Source: JANQIO01 sp965229625 (lineage in GTDB: Bacteria; Pseudomonadota; Gammaproteobacteria; Pseudomonadales; Halieaceae). From it: DNA of 64,000 nt. Below are positions 8,307 to 18,165 of the stretch, one piece after another. The position numbers and the translations under genes were made by a program. The notes beneath the pieces were generated by a model. The model did not search any database. It was not told where the DNA came from and was given only the letters and a program-made list of their open reading frames with translations. How positions within the stretch are numbered: the stretch's first letter is position 1; each line of letters opens with the position of its first letter. Location: NCBI GenBank assembly GCA_965229625.1, contig CBDDJJ010000002.1:1178001-1242000 (forward strand). Direction: 5' to 3'.

Positions 8307-10863
8307 CGGCACTCGCGTCGAGATCCGCCAGCCACCGGCTGCGAGCGGTTATCAGCGCATCATGGAAGTGTTGAGCGAAGCTATCTGAATCCATCAGGGG
8401 TGATGTCCTGAGTCGTTCCCTTAATCCCGCCCTGGTCTCGGAGAGCTGTAGCAAGTTTGCTGCCTTCTCCGATGCGATGCGAACGTAGTCTTCAGCGTTT
8501 TCGGCAATCCAGTCCGGCATACCCAGATTGTTCATGATGCTCTCACCGGCATGGGACAGGAAACGATCGCCCGTCCGAGTGATGACCGGAACACCCATCC
8601 ACAGCGATTCAAAGGACGTGGTGCATCCCGTGTAAGGGAATGGGTCGAGGCCGATATCTACCCGGTTGTAGGATTCGAGTATATGTTCGCGTGACCTGGA
8701 CGGCTCCAGTATCAACTGGTTACCGCTGATGCCTCGCTCTGCAAAGCGCGCGGCCAGCTTGTCGCGATATGCGGAATCGGTCAGAACCTGGTTCTTGAGG
8801 AGGAGCACGGAGCCCTCGACGCGCTTCAGCACCTCCGCCCACAAGTCTACGACCGGATCGTTGAGTTTCGCAAAGTTGTTGAAGCTACCGAATGTAACGT
8901 GTCCATTTGCCAGTGCGGGCAAATCTTCCACATCTGGAGAGTCCTGGGGCTCTGACAGACACTGATAGCTTTGCGGCAATACCAGGGGTTCTTCGGTGAA
9001 ATGATCCTCTTCACCCGGCGGTGTCACCCAGGGGTCACCGACGATGTAATCCATGGTGTCCAGACCCGTGGTCGACAGGTAGCCCAACCAGGTGATCTGG
9101 ATTGGCGCGGGCTTGCGGGCGAAAACATTGAGCCGGTTGTAGGCGGTATGGCCCGCCACGTCCACGAGAACGTGGATGCCTGCCTCTCTTACGTTATTGG
9201 CAAAGTCATCGGGGTTGTCAGCGTAGGCACCTACCCAGCGTTCCGCGAGCGCTTTGAAGCGTTTACTGGCGTCATCCTCAACCAGCACGGTAGAGTAAAG
9301 ATGTAGCTCAACGCCCAAGGCGGCGAGCCTGCGCAATACCGACTCAAGGAAGAAACCTACAGGGTGCTCCCGGAAGTCACCTGAGACAATGCCAAGGCGA
9401 AGTGGTGCATCGGGCGCAGTATCTACCTTCCAGCTACTGTAGGGCGTAACGTCGCTGAACTGATCGCTTGCCCATTGCCGGGAAATTTTCAGCAATTCCG
9501 CGGCGCTCACTTCCGGATCATAGAGATGGGCAAACACCCAGTTACTGACATGTTCCGAGCCGGCCTGGTCAGATTCAAGCGCTACTGCATAATGCTCCAT
9601 AGCTTCACGATGGGCCGAGGTCTGTGAACACATTCCGGCGAGATTCATCCTTGCAGGGAAGAACTCCGGTGCCTCCTCGAGAATGCCGCTGTATGTTGAG
9701 ATGCTGTCCGAGTAGCGCTTGTTCCCGTGATAGGCAATGCCAAGCCTGTTGCGCAACGGTATGTTCTGCGGATCGCGCTTTACTCCCAGCTCGGCAAATT
9801 TCAGCGCCTCTTCAACTTTTTGTTGACTAGTCAGACTGTCCACCAGTGCACCGAATGCATTGGCATTGGTGGGGTGTTGGGCGATAAGCTTGCGGCACTC
9901 CCACTCCGCTTCCTTCAGCTTGCCTTCTGCTAGTGAGACATCAACCAGAGAGGCTTGCGCAGGCAAGTAACCTGGCATCAGCGTCAGCGCCTTCCCCAGA
10001 AGCGCTCGGGCACTATCGTACCTCCAGCGCTTGTGCTGCGTACGTGCAAGCAACACGATCGCCGGGACATAGTCGCCCTTCAGCGCTATTGCCTGTTTGG
10101 CATGCGACTCCGCGTGGTCTAAGTCGCCATTTTCCAGATACGACACACCCATATTAACGTGGTGAAACGGATTCGAGGGCTGCAGCATAAGCGCGCGCTG
10201 ATGCGCTACCAGGCTATCTCTTGCTTGCCCCCTGTTCAGCAGGGCGACACCCAGATGGCCCCAGGCCTCGTCATTCTCCGGTGCGCGATGCACAACCAGT
10301 TGCAACTGCTGAATAGCATCGTCTAGTTGCCCTGTATTCCCCAAACCGAGGGCATAAAAATACCGAGCCTCAAGGCTGCTTTCATCTTCCTTCAAAATGG
10401 CCGCCGCTTTCTGCAACAGCACATCATACTTATGCGCTTTTTCGAGCTGGCTTAGCTCGAGGTAACGATCGGCAGAATCCATGACAGCAGCGCCGCTTCG
10501 CATCTGTTCCAGCAGTTGCTTCAGCGCAGCCGATTGTGACTGTGGCTCAGCCTGCTCCAGCGTTGCAATGGCGCGGTCCTTCACGCCGTTGGTATAGAGG
10601 TGCTTTGCGAACTGGGTGATGTAATCGATGTTGCCAGGCTCCAACCGCACAGCTTCCTGGAACAGGGGGACCGCGTGCTGCTTGTGGCCAGTGGCGTTGG
10701 CAATTCGCCCCAGGTAGTAGTAAGAGCCCGCGAACTCGCGGTCGGTGGCGATAAGGTGTTTCAGCAGCTTTTCGGCGGCGGAAAAGTTACCCGCCTCAAA
10801 AGCCGCGCGCGCTTGCGCAAACACTCTCATGGTTTCCGGTGTTGTGTTTGAAGAAGAATTCAC
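8293..10863 (-). CDS. TPR protein with O-GlcNAc-transferase (SPINDLY-like, GT41) domain
   Basis: An 856-residue cytoplasmic protein. Residues 10-440 are tetratricopeptide repeats (for example the stretch 45-75 and four units at 165-290). Residues 487-840 form a GT41 catalytic region. Key positions are a histidine in REHPVGFF (500), DVAGHTAYNR (568-577), a lysine in NNFAKLNDP (666), and the donor-site loop DPFPYTGCTT (740-749). Bacterial relatives glycosylate proteins such as adhesins and flagellins or act on glycans. The gene starts a minus-strand unit with the sulfotransferase-like gene behind it. An adjacent upstream gene encodes an exported Ser/Thr-rich protein, a possible but untested substrate. 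Confidence 0.88.
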   Translation of the reverse strand: MNSSSNTTPETMRVFAQARAAFEAGNFSAAEKLLKHLIATDREFAGSYYYLGRIANATGHKQHAVPLFQEAVRLEPGNIDYITQFAKHLYTNGVKDRAIATLEQAEPQSQSAALKQLLEQMRSGAAVMDSADRYLELSQLEKAHKYDVLLQKAAAILKEDESSLEARYFYALGLGNTGQLDDAIQQLQLVVHRAPENDEAWGHLGVALLNRGQARDSLVAHQRALMLQPSNPFHHVNMGVSYLENGDLDHAESHAKQAIALKGDYVPAIVLLARTQHKRWRYDSARALLGKALTLMPGYLPAQASLVDVSLAEGKLKEAEWECRKLIAQHPTNANAFGALVDSLTSQQKVEEALKFAELGVKRDPQNIPLRNRLGIAYHGNKRYSDSISTYSGILEEAPEFFPARMNLAGMCSQTSAHREAMEHYAVALESDQAGSEHVSNWVFAHLYDPEVSAAELLKISRQWASDQFSDVTPYSSWKVDTAPDAPLRLGIVSGDFREHPVGFFLESVLRRLAALGVELHLYSTVLVEDDASKRFKALAERWVGAYADNPDDFANNVREAGIHVLVDVAGHTAYNRLNVFARKPAPIQITWLGYLSTTGLDTMDYIVGDPWVTPPGEEDHFTEEPLVLPQSYQCLSEPQDSPDVEDLPALANGHVTFGSFNNFAKLNDPVVDLWAEVLKRVEGSVLLLKNQVLTDSAYRDKLAARFAERGISGNQLILEPSRSREHILESYNRVDIGLDPFPYTGCTTSFESLWMGVPVITRTGDRFLSHAGESIMNNLGMPDWIAENAEDYVRIASEKAANLLQLSETRAGLRERLRTSPLMDSDSFAQHFHDALITARSRWLADLDASADESQ

Positions 10864-11008
10864 TGAAAAAGTCGAGACTGGGAAGAAGGCACTATGGTAG
10901 CAGAAATCGTCAGTGCCAGATGAAACCCAAGATCAAAAGCCTTGATTCAACAGGGCAACGACTTGGCTATTCGATATGCGCGTAAAGCAGCAGAGTGGGG
11001 GAGTTAAC

Positions 11009-11036
11009 AAAAAAGAAAGGGGCCGAAGCCCCTTTC
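11009..11036 (-). terminator. Intrinsic terminator of the surface protein gene
   Basis: On the minus strand a 9-bp stem GAAAGGGGC / GCCCCTTTC with a TTCG loop is followed directly by six T residues. It starts about 40 bases after the stop codon at 11075. It would end that transcript before the O-GlcNAc-transferase-like gene. Confidence 0.9.
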
Positions 11037-11074
11037 CATTCGATCTACAACTTTGATCACTACATAGGTAGTGC

Positions 11075-12442
11075 TTAGTTGTAGGATACCGTGTCGGTAC
11101 CACCATCGCTCAGGTTCACCTGCGTGGTTGCCACGCTGATGTTGCCTTCAGGTGCAACCACAACTACCGTCGCGGAGCAGCGGGTGCCGCCAGTGATAGC
11201 TACGATATCTTGAGCACGCAGTACCAGGTTCTCGCCCGGTTGCAGGACGCCGGTTGCAGAACCCAGCGCCTCAGTGGTAACACCATCTTCCGACTGGAAG
11301 GTAATGGTGTACTCAGCAGGCACCGGGTGACGGCTGTTGATCAGCAGACGCTGGTTGTACTCAGAGAAGGTAGTGATGTAAGCCACTTCCACAGTCGTAC
11401 CGTTGCGCTCGATCTCACCTACGGAGCCATCTGCAGTGGTGCTGTTCGGGCTAGAGGTGGTCACTACGTGAACGAGGTTAACGCTCGCGTCGTAAGTAGC
11501 CTCAGGGATGATTTCATCATCACCGTTTACCGTCACACACAAAAGGTTGTCGTTAGCAACGTCCAGGGTGCTGGTCGCGGTCGTCAGCGTGGAAGTATCG
11601 ATCGCCAACGGAGTGCCAACAACGCAAGTCGCGGTGTTGGTGCTAATGTAGTAACCGTTTGCCGTAGTAGCAAAAGAGAAGTCGCCGGTGTAGGTAACCA
11701 CAGAGTTGGTGTCAACCAGCGCAAGATCCGTCAGGGCAGCGACCGGAGCCAGAGTGCTAGCAAGGAAGAAGTTGGTGTTAGCTGAAGCACTGAAAGAACC
11801 CAGGGCGCCAGTCGTACCGGTAGTGAACTCGGTGAAGTTGGTGGTCACCTCGGCCGTTGCAGTCTCCGGAGAGAAGCTGACGCGGATGGCGTCGCCCAGA
11901 GCAATCGCGTTTGCGAAAGACTGGTCTGACAGGGGCAGAGCTTCGTTGATAGCAGCAGCCTGCGTCTCAAATACGCGGACACGAACGTCGCTGGAGCTGC
12001 CGCTCAGCTGAACGCCGAAGCCGTCGAGATCAAGTACAGCCAGTGCATCCTGCGCGAAACCACCGGTAGGTGCCAGCACGCCGAAGATAGCGGTTGAATC
12101 ACCAGTCTGGCCGTCGGTCAGACCGGTACTCGCCGTGCCAGCGTCAACATCAATGTTGCCAACAGCCAGGTCAGAAGCGAATTCAGCGCTGCTGAAGTCG
12201 TAGCGGATAAAGATCTGATCGTTTTCCGCGACACCGATACCCAACTCGCTCTGAATGTTAAGCGCGGTTGAGCCACCGGCAGTACCAACGGGCAGTACGC
12301 CAGTCGTGAGCGGAGTGACCGATTCGTTAGCGATCAGCAGAGCGTTCTCACCTGCCGTCACATCGATTTGAGCCATTGCCCCTACGGACAAACCGGTAGC
12401 TGCCGCTGCAACTGCCAGACTCAAGGCTTTTTTATTGAACAT
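11075..12442 (-). CDS. Exported Ser/Thr/Ala-rich surface protein, function unknown
   Basis: A 455-residue protein with a clear Sec signal peptide (AAAATGLSVGAMA, cleavage near residue 24). The mature protein is acidic, rich in Ala, Thr, Ser, Val and Asp, almost free of Lys, and predicted by eye to be mostly beta strand. It has three cysteines in its C-terminal half. Composition and expression signals resemble S-layer or other abundant surface proteins: a good promoter, an AGGAG ribosome-binding site ten bases before the ATG, and a strong terminator. I recognise no family. It is monocistronic, between the type II secretion operon and the glycan region, so it may be secreted or glycosylated by its neighbours. 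That link is inference only. Confidence 0.8.
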   Translation of the reverse strand: MFNKKALSLAVAAAATGLSVGAMAQIDVTAGENALLIANESVTPLTTGVLPVGTAGGSTALNIQSELGIGVAENDQIFIRYDFSSAEFASDLAVGNIDVDAGTASTGLTDGQTGDSTAIFGVLAPTGGFAQDALAVLDLDGFGVQLSGSSSDVRVRVFETQAAAINEALPLSDQSFANAIALGDAIRVSFSPETATAEVTTNFTEFTTGTTGALGSFSASANTNFFLASTLAPVAALTDLALVDTNSVVTYTGDFSFATTANGYYISTNTATCVVGTPLAIDTSTLTTATSTLDVANDNLLCVTVNGDDEIIPEATYDASVNLVHVVTTSSPNSTTADGSVGEIERNGTTVEVAYITTFSEYNQRLLINSRHPVPAEYTITFQSEDGVTTEALGSATGVLQPGENLVLRAQDIVAITGGTRCSATVVVVAPEGNISVATTQVNLSDGGTDTVSYN

Positions 12443-12535
12443 GTTGTTACTCCTAACTTTTTGTCCAAAATTTCAACGTTGAATTAGCTTTTTGGCAGGA
12501 GTAGCAACCCCCTACTTCCCTCAAGCTAGCCATGG

Positions 12536-12563
12536 ATTATCCATGCAATACCTCACAAATCAA
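12536..12563 (-). promoter_or_regulatory. Sigma-70-like promoter of the surface protein gene
   Basis: On the minus strand TTGATT (12558-12563) and GATAAT (12536-12541) are separated by 16 bases. Transcription would begin near 12529, leaving a leader of about 87 bases that ends in an AGGAG ribosome-binding site. Confidence 0.5.
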
Positions 12564-12718
12564 GCCATTCCTACCGGATTGCCAAGATTTACCCCTGTTC
12601 GGGACCCGCTAAATCTAGCACGAAAACCATGACTTACAAATGAAACACCCGCCAGATTCCCCGTTTGTGACAGAATTCACACATATCCACGGGTTACGCG
12701 GGCTGCGGGCGTTTTTGA

Positions 12719-14896
12719 TCACGGGGAAGGTGTGCTGACACCTGTGCTTGTGGCTAAGGCATCAGTGAGCTGCTCGGTGAGCGTTTCGGCATCCTGGGGC
12801 CTGTCCATCACGTAAGGGATGATCATCACCAGCAGCTCGCGACGATCCTCGATCACACCATCGGACCGGAACAGTCCGCCGACACCAGGTAATGCGCCAA
12901 AAAAGGGCACCCCGGTTTCGTCGTCAGATTTCGAGGACGAGATCAGCCCGCCCAACAGGATGGACCCGCCATCCCTCAGGGTCACCGTCGTCTGCAGGGT
13001 CCGGTTGCGGATAGTCGGCGAGTCTATACCGCTCGTTTCGTTGATTTGTGCCTCACTCAACTCCTGGGTGACATCGATATCGACAAAGCCTGAATTGTGC
13101 ACAGTGGGGCGAATCTTCAACTTGACTCCGGTGCTCCGGTAGGCCACGTCCTGGACGATCGGCGCATCAGGGTTCTGGGTCGACTGAGATGCGGTGGTGA
13201 GAATCGGTATTTCATCCCCCACATCAATAGATGCCGTTTGGCCGCTTTTGACCATCAGGCGTGGTCGAGAGCGAATCTCGGCACGCCGATTCTCATAGAG
13301 CACCCTGAGTACAGCCCGTACATCTCCAGCTTTATTGAGAGTGGCAGAGAATGCGGAAGAGCCGGCTGCGAGTTGCCCCAGTGTCCCAAGTACCAGGTCA
13401 TAATCGCCCAGTGACGTTCGCTCCAGGAATTGGAAACTGGAACTGTCAGTGTCAGTTAGTGAGATTTCGGCGAGTAGCACTTCAACCAGCACCGACGGTG
13501 CCAGCTGGTCCATCTCCTGAATTACCGGAAGGAGATCTGCCCATTGCTTGCCCGAACCGCGGAAAATGATGGCATTGCGGTTGGAGTCCACCACGAACTG
13601 GCCCTGCATGGTTTGCTCGCCCGGCCGCGGCGTGGCAGCCTGATCTGTGGTCGGAACACCATTCGCCGTGAGCGCCGATTGACCGCCTGCGGGCCCGCCA
13701 ACGGCCGCAGGACCGCCCGTCAGCGAATTCAGCAGATCGACAATGTAGGATGCCTGGGTGCTGTTTACCTCGTAGCTGAAAATCCCGTCCTCCACTGCCA
13801 GTTGCTGGCGACGGTCAATCACCTCGACCCAGCCCTGCACGTGATCGAGTAATTGCTTAGAGGGCGCAAACACCACGAGCTGGTTGCTGCTCTTGAGCGG
13901 CAATATCATCACCGCGCCAAAGGGCGGCTTTGAGCTGGCGTCGTAGCCTTCTGATGTGAGGATGTTGACCAAATCCTGGGCAAGACTGTCCACCTGTGCG
14001 AAAGCCGGTTCGACGCTAATCGAGTACTTACCGCGCATATGTGGCTGGTCCAACACCTTGACCATGGCAAGCGCTTGCTCCACGACTGAGGATTTGCCGC
14101 GCAGGATGATGGAATTGCGCAGCGGATCCTGGGTTACGTCCAGTTCCTGTCCCTTAAGGGCGGTGCGCAGCCAGTTGTATACCTTGTCAGGCTGGACCGC
14201 TTCCAGCGGCACGAACACGAAGACCGGACGATGGCTCTCCGGCACTTCCGGCAGGGCGCGACCGGTGACAAGAATCGGCACGTTCGTGGCCGATATGTTC
14301 TTGTCTACATAAAAAGTGTATATGCCGTTGTCGAAACGCATGGCAACGCCGAAGTCCATCAGCGTGCGGCGAGCAATGCGAAACAGTTCCTTTGGAGGCA
14401 CCGGTTCCTGTAGCCGCAAGGTCACAAGGTCTGTCTGGGAGGACATGCCCCCATCCAGCGAATAGGGCAACCCAAGTTGCTCGCCAAACACCAGGTCTAC
14501 GAAAGCAGGCAGCGGCACATTGTTGTAGCTGCCTCCCAGCGGTTCCCCCTGTAGGTCGGGCACAAAATCCTGATCTGTGGTCACCGCCATTTGCCGTAGC
14601 GGTGTCAGGCCAGGCCCCGGCGAGATGATGGCCGCTTCCTGCTCCTCCGGGCTGATGCCCTGGTCGGAAGCGCCTTTGCCGGAATCACCAGTTGCAGTGG
14701 CAGCACCATCAGCCTCACTACGCCGGGCGTATGCAGACTCGCGCGCCTGCTCAACACCACCTTCCGTGTAAAGCCCGGGATCATCCTGGCGATGCATCTC
14801 CGTCAGCTGACTGCAAGACACCAGCGCCAAAACAGCCGAAGCCGCCAGGCCAGCGCGGCCCGCATGGATAACTCTTGTCAGATCAGCGTTACGCAT
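12719..14896 (-). CDS. gspD: Type II secretion outer-membrane secretin GspD
   Basis: A 725-residue lipoprotein: the lipobox LVSC ends at Cys28. It forms the outer-membrane channel of the type II secretion system. After an N-terminal linker, residues 105-400 carry the N0 and repeated secretin N domains (for example ILVTGRALPEVPES and NSIILRGKSSVVEQA). Residues 455-700 carry the secretin core with SRPRLMVKSGQTA and the conserved FFGALPGVGGLFRSD. The lipidated N-terminus and position last in the operon match the Xanthomonas xps type, where XpsD is a lipoprotein that may need no separate pilotin. The gene starts 36 bases after the gspC/N-like gene. Confidence 0.95.
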   Translation of the reverse strand: MRNADLTRVIHAGRAGLAASAVLALVSCSQLTEMHRQDDPGLYTEGGVEQARESAYARRSEADGAATATGDSGKGASDQGISPEEQEAAIISPGPGLTPLRQMAVTTDQDFVPDLQGEPLGGSYNNVPLPAFVDLVFGEQLGLPYSLDGGMSSQTDLVTLRLQEPVPPKELFRIARRTLMDFGVAMRFDNGIYTFYVDKNISATNVPILVTGRALPEVPESHRPVFVFVPLEAVQPDKVYNWLRTALKGQELDVTQDPLRNSIILRGKSSVVEQALAMVKVLDQPHMRGKYSISVEPAFAQVDSLAQDLVNILTSEGYDASSKPPFGAVMILPLKSSNQLVVFAPSKQLLDHVQGWVEVIDRRQQLAVEDGIFSYEVNSTQASYIVDLLNSLTGGPAAVGGPAGGQSALTANGVPTTDQAATPRPGEQTMQGQFVVDSNRNAIIFRGSGKQWADLLPVIQEMDQLAPSVLVEVLLAEISLTDTDSSSFQFLERTSLGDYDLVLGTLGQLAAGSSAFSATLNKAGDVRAVLRVLYENRRAEIRSRPRLMVKSGQTASIDVGDEIPILTTASQSTQNPDAPIVQDVAYRSTGVKLKIRPTVHNSGFVDIDVTQELSEAQINETSGIDSPTIRNRTLQTTVTLRDGGSILLGGLISSSKSDDETGVPFFGALPGVGGLFRSDGVIEDRRELLVMIIPYVMDRPQDAETLTEQLTDALATSTGVSTPSP

Positions 14897-14932
14897 TGCA
14901 TTGTTGTGTACGTTACCAAGTCACTGTCCGTT

Positions 14933-15496
14933 TCAGCCATCCAGATGCTGCCAGTCGAAAAGCCGGTACTCCAGCACCTGATCGCCCTCCGCCTCGCTAA
15001 TCATTAACCGCGTATTGGAGATGTCTGAGACGATCCAGCCCCGCACGATCTCTTCCCCTTCGACAACCCGCAGCAGCCCCACTCCATCGGCCGAGGATAC
15101 CATGAGTTGCTGCATGGCTTCCGGCATTTTTTGCGGGCGGAACACGGCCACAGGCTGCGGCCCGCGCAGGATTGCGATCAGTTCGAGGTACTTGAAAGCG
15201 CCCGGTCGCGTTGGGTCCAGCGGCTCGGGTTCGGGCTCCGCCTCTACCTCGGCTTGCGCCTCGGGCGCTGCCCCCCGGTTCCAGTTGCTGCTGCCTGCCA
15301 GCAAGGCGGCCAGCTCCTCAAATGAAACGCTGCGCTCAGCCCAGGGTTCCTCCAGGGAGATCTCGCGCTTGTCGACACCCGCCCCCAGCAACAGCAAGCC
15401 AAACAACAGGCCCAGACAGAGGCCGCTGGCGACAGCAAGCAGCAGGGGCTGCAGCCAAGCAGGCAGCGCCTGCAACCTGGCAGTCAACGTGCTCAC
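14933..15496 (-). CDS. GspC/XpsN-like inner-membrane coupling protein
   Basis: A 187-residue protein with one membrane helix (about 17-38), a Glu/Pro-rich spacer (85-95) and a periplasmic homology-region-like domain (about 98-185, beginning FKYLELIAILRG). GspC proteins link the inner-membrane platform to the GspD secretin through this domain. The position between gspM and gspD is that of xpsN in Xanthomonas, which plays the GspC role there. No PDZ domain is present, unlike enterobacterial GspC. It overlaps gspM by 4 bases. The name GspN would also be defensible. Confidence 0.7.
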   Translation of the reverse strand: MSTLTARLQALPAWLQPLLLAVASGLCLGLLFGLLLLGAGVDKREISLEEPWAERSVSFEELAALLAGSSNWNRGAAPEAQAEVEAEPEPEPLDPTRPGAFKYLELIAILRGPQPVAVFRPQKMPEAMQQLMVSSADGVGLLRVVEGEEIVRGWIVSDISNTRLMISEAEGDQVLEYRLFDWQHLDG

Positions 15497-16101
15497 GCGC
15501 CTGCCTCCTCAATGATAAAAAACGCCTGCAGGCGCACCGTAAAGCGGTCATTTCGCGTCGGCGCGTAATTCAGCCGCACGACACGGAGCTTCCTGTCGGC
15601 GCTGGCGAGGGCTACCGCCAGGGCCCGCGCATCACTCGGCAGAAGTTCACCGCTGAGCTCCGCCTCGAAGCGCCAGAGATTATCGTTGAGCCCGGCAACT
15701 GGCCGCGCTTCGGACAGATCCAGGCGCGACTTCTTCAGGCCGTGCTCTCGCCCTAGCCTGCGTAGCCAGGACTGCAGCTCGGCCCCCGCCAGGCCTCGGC
15801 TGGTCGAGCGCCAGAACTGCTGACGCAGCGCAGCATCCGCAGCCTGCTCGCGCTCGAAGTATGCCTTGAAGTCCACATCCGTATTGCCGGCCAGCTCCTC
15901 CAGGCGAGCCTCCCGCAGTGCCAGCGGACGATACTCTGCCGCGGCGTCGGCGCGCATATCGTCCAGTACCAGCACGATATAGAGCAGGAATATCGACACC
16001 ACGCCAAACACCATCCAGCGCAATCTGCTGTTGCCGCGCAGTTCCGCCACCAGGGGCTGGAGCTGAGGCGAGTTGAGGATCTGCTGCTTCAAGTCACTCA
16101 T
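15493..16101 (-). CDS. gspM: Type II secretion protein GspM-like
   Basis: A 202-residue bitopic protein: a short cytoplasmic start, one membrane helix (about 30-46) and a periplasmic region ending in a ferredoxin-like beta-alpha-beta pattern (SGELLPSDARALAVALASAD onward). GspM pairs with GspL in the inner-membrane platform. Sequence similarity within this family is low. The call rests mainly on topology and on position after the GspL-like gene, with 4-base overlaps on both sides. Confidence 0.72.
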   Translation of the reverse strand: MSDLKQQILNSPQLQPLVAELRGNSRLRWMVFGVVSIFLLYIVLVLDDMRADAAAEYRPLALREARLEELAGNTDVDFKAYFEREQAADAALRQQFWRSTSRGLAGAELQSWLRRLGREHGLKKSRLDLSEARPVAGLNDNLWRFEAELSGELLPSDARALAVALASADRKLRVVRLNYAPTRNDRFTVRLQAFFIIEEAGA

Positions 16102-17156
16102 GCATCGCGCTCCTTGATCACCAGTTCCAGCGTGAAATCGCCTTCCCGGGTGGCCGGCACGATCCGCGCGCTGGAGAATAAATCGCTGGATTCCAGCCTG
16201 CGTACGATTTCCCGCCCATCCAGTTCCGGGTTGTGCACCAGTACGCGAACCCCGCCTTCGCTATAGTCCCATTCCCGCAGTTCATAGTCCTGGCCCTGCA
16301 ACAGGCGTGTGAACTCGGCAATGACCTCAAGCTGGCTGTAGGCCGGCAACAGCTCTGCCAACTGGGCGCTGCGTGCATGCAGCCGCTCCGCCCGCAGCCG
16401 GTACTGCAATCGGTCGCCCAGTTCAGCCTGCAAGGATTCGCTGTGGGATTCAGCCAGCGTAGTCCTGATGCTGGTGGCGGCAACAAGCCCGAGTTCCAGG
16501 CTCAGGAGGAAAACCAGGAAACAGGTAACACTCAGCATCACCAGGCGTTCATCCTTGAGCAGGGTGCGCCAGCTGAAGCCCGGCTCGCTCCAGGGTGCCG
16601 ACGCGCGCAGCGCCACATCATTGGCTGGCTCAAGTGCATCGAGCACCAGCCCGCAATCCCTGGAAAAACTGTCCAGGTCGTCGGCCGCCAGGGCCTGCGG
16701 GGACCAACGCGAGGTCATCAACTGCCCCGACTCCCAGTACTGGTAGTCGATGCCTGCCTCGCACCGGTAAGCCACTGCACCGGACTCCGGTGGTTCGAGA
16801 AACACTGCCTCCGGGAATGCCGTGGTCTGTTGCAGGCGCGATGGCAAATCTTCGCGCAGGCGCGCTTCCCACTCGGCGTCCCAGATCCACACCGGCACCT
16901 GCGTCAGTTGCCCGTCAGCGACGGCATAGAACGCCGGGCTGGCCCAGGGGCTGAGTCGCCTCACCTGCATTTCCAGGTAGCCCCGGCGCGCGTCATCGGG
17001 CACTGATGCCAGGTTCAGCACCTCACACACGCATTCCGAGCGGGCGACGAGCAGGTACGCCTGCTCGGCGTCCCACGTCAGCTCCCTCACCTCATCGTTG
17101 ATCAGGAGGTAGTGGGTCTGCGAAGAGATTTCCCGGGACCAGGGTCGCAGGTTCAT
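16098..17156 (-). CDS. gspL: Type II secretion protein GspL-like
   Basis: A 352-residue protein with an N-terminal actin-fold-like cytoplasmic domain (about 1-200), one membrane helix (about 213-233, LSVTCFLVFLLSLELGL) and a periplasmic coiled/ferredoxin-like part. GspL ties the GspE ATPase to the pseudopilus platform by binding GspE inside and GspM outside. The first 65 bases overlap the end of gspK, and the last 4 overlap gspM. The cytoplasmic domain is divergent, so identity rests on architecture plus operon position. Confidence 0.78.
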   Translation of the reverse strand: MNLRPWSREISSQTHYLLINDEVRELTWDAEQAYLLVARSECVCEVLNLASVPDDARRGYLEMQVRRLSPWASPAFYAVADGQLTQVPVWIWDAEWEARLREDLPSRLQQTTAFPEAVFLEPPESGAVAYRCEAGIDYQYWESGQLMTSRWSPQALAADDLDSFSRDCGLVLDALEPANDVALRASAPWSEPGFSWRTLLKDERLVMLSVTCFLVFLLSLELGLVAATSIRTTLAESHSESLQAELGDRLQYRLRAERLHARSAQLAELLPAYSQLEVIAEFTRLLQGQDYELREWDYSEGGVRVLVHNPELDGREIVRRLESSDLFSSARIVPATREGDFTLELVIKERDA

Positions 17157-18165
17157 CCTTTACGTTTCCTATTTCTCTGGGAGTCCGATAACGGTGGTAT
17201 GCCAACCACGGGCCATAAAAGCCGTTCTCAGTCAGCTGCAGATTTTCTACACTAATCCAGTTGCAGCGCTCACACCACAACTTGAGTGTCAGGTCTTTGG
17301 CGGGATAGAAACGGAACATGGGCTCCAGCCAGCGGGAATCGGTAGTACCGAGGGCATTGGAAACCCCACGCAGGCTTTTGAACGGGTACTCGCGTCGTGC
17401 CGCAATCAGCTCGCGCGCCTGAGAAGCGTCAATGTAAAGCATCTCTGCGAGCAATTCTTCGGAGGCGGTGTTGAGATTCAGCACGCTGGAAAAGGAGACG
17501 CCGGCATTGCGCCTCCAGAACGGACCCCACTCTGACCGCAATACATCCCGCCACCCCAGCACCGTCTCCAGTTCCGAATCAGACCTCAGGTACCAGTTGG
17601 TCGGCGCGTCCAGACCGGCCATCAGGTATTCATCGCTCTCGGCCCCGTTGATACGCCGGCGGCGATTTTCATCGATATAGTCCTCCAGCGCCGCGGTCAG
17701 TTCCAGGGCCTGTTGCCGGCCCAGTTGGCGCCCGAGAATTTGACGCAGCAGGTCCGGTGCGGTGGGGCTGTTCAGCCCGATTTGCCCGGCCATGTCCTGG
17801 ATGCTGAAGCGTATTTCACCCATCCCCTGGTAGACGGAACCATCCAGGCGCAGCTCTCCACCCACCGGTGAAGTATCCAAAAAGCCCTCCGGGTTCAAGT
17901 AGCCTCCCTGGTCTCCGAGCCTCAGCGTCAGCCCCGCGGAGGTGGTTCTGCGAGTAGCGATCAGGTAGCGCACTGTCTCAGCGGTCGCTTCCAGGGCGAA
18001 GGACTCCCGCACCCGCTGCTGCAGTGCAGCCGCCTGCTCCACCTGCCGCTCGATATAGCCATGGAACAGTGCTGCCAGCAGCGCCACCGCAGCGACGATC
18101 CACAGCGTGGTGGCGAGCACGAAGCCCCCCTGATCGCTGCGCGACTGCAGCCTATTCACGCCCAT
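17092..18165 (-). CDS. gspK: Type II secretion minor pseudopilin GspK
   Basis: A 357-residue protein with an N-terminal prepilin-type helix (DQGGFVLATTLWIVAAVALLA) after a short basic leader; cleavage would follow the GG. GspK is the largest minor pseudopilin and caps the pseudopilus tip. It lacks the Glu at position 5 found in other pseudopilins, as here. A helix-hairpin-helix-like segment (SVLNLNTASEELLAEML) typical of GspK lies near residue 250. I chose the ATG at 18165 because it gives a normal short prepilin leader. The frame is open upstream to 18213 inside gspJ. It overlaps gspJ by 14 bases and gspL by 65. Confidence 0.87.
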   Translation of the reverse strand: MGVNRLQSRSDQGGFVLATTLWIVAAVALLAALFHGYIERQVEQAAALQQRVRESFALEATAETVRYLIATRRTTSAGLTLRLGDQGGYLNPEGFLDTSPVGGELRLDGSVYQGMGEIRFSIQDMAGQIGLNSPTAPDLLRQILGRQLGRQQALELTAALEDYIDENRRRRINGAESDEYLMAGLDAPTNWYLRSDSELETVLGWRDVLRSEWGPFWRRNAGVSFSSVLNLNTASEELLAEMLYIDASQARELIAARREYPFKSLRGVSNALGTTDSRWLEPMFRFYPAKDLTLKLWCERCNWISVENLQLTENGFYGPWLAYHRYRTPREIGNVKDEPATLVPGNLFADPLPPDQR

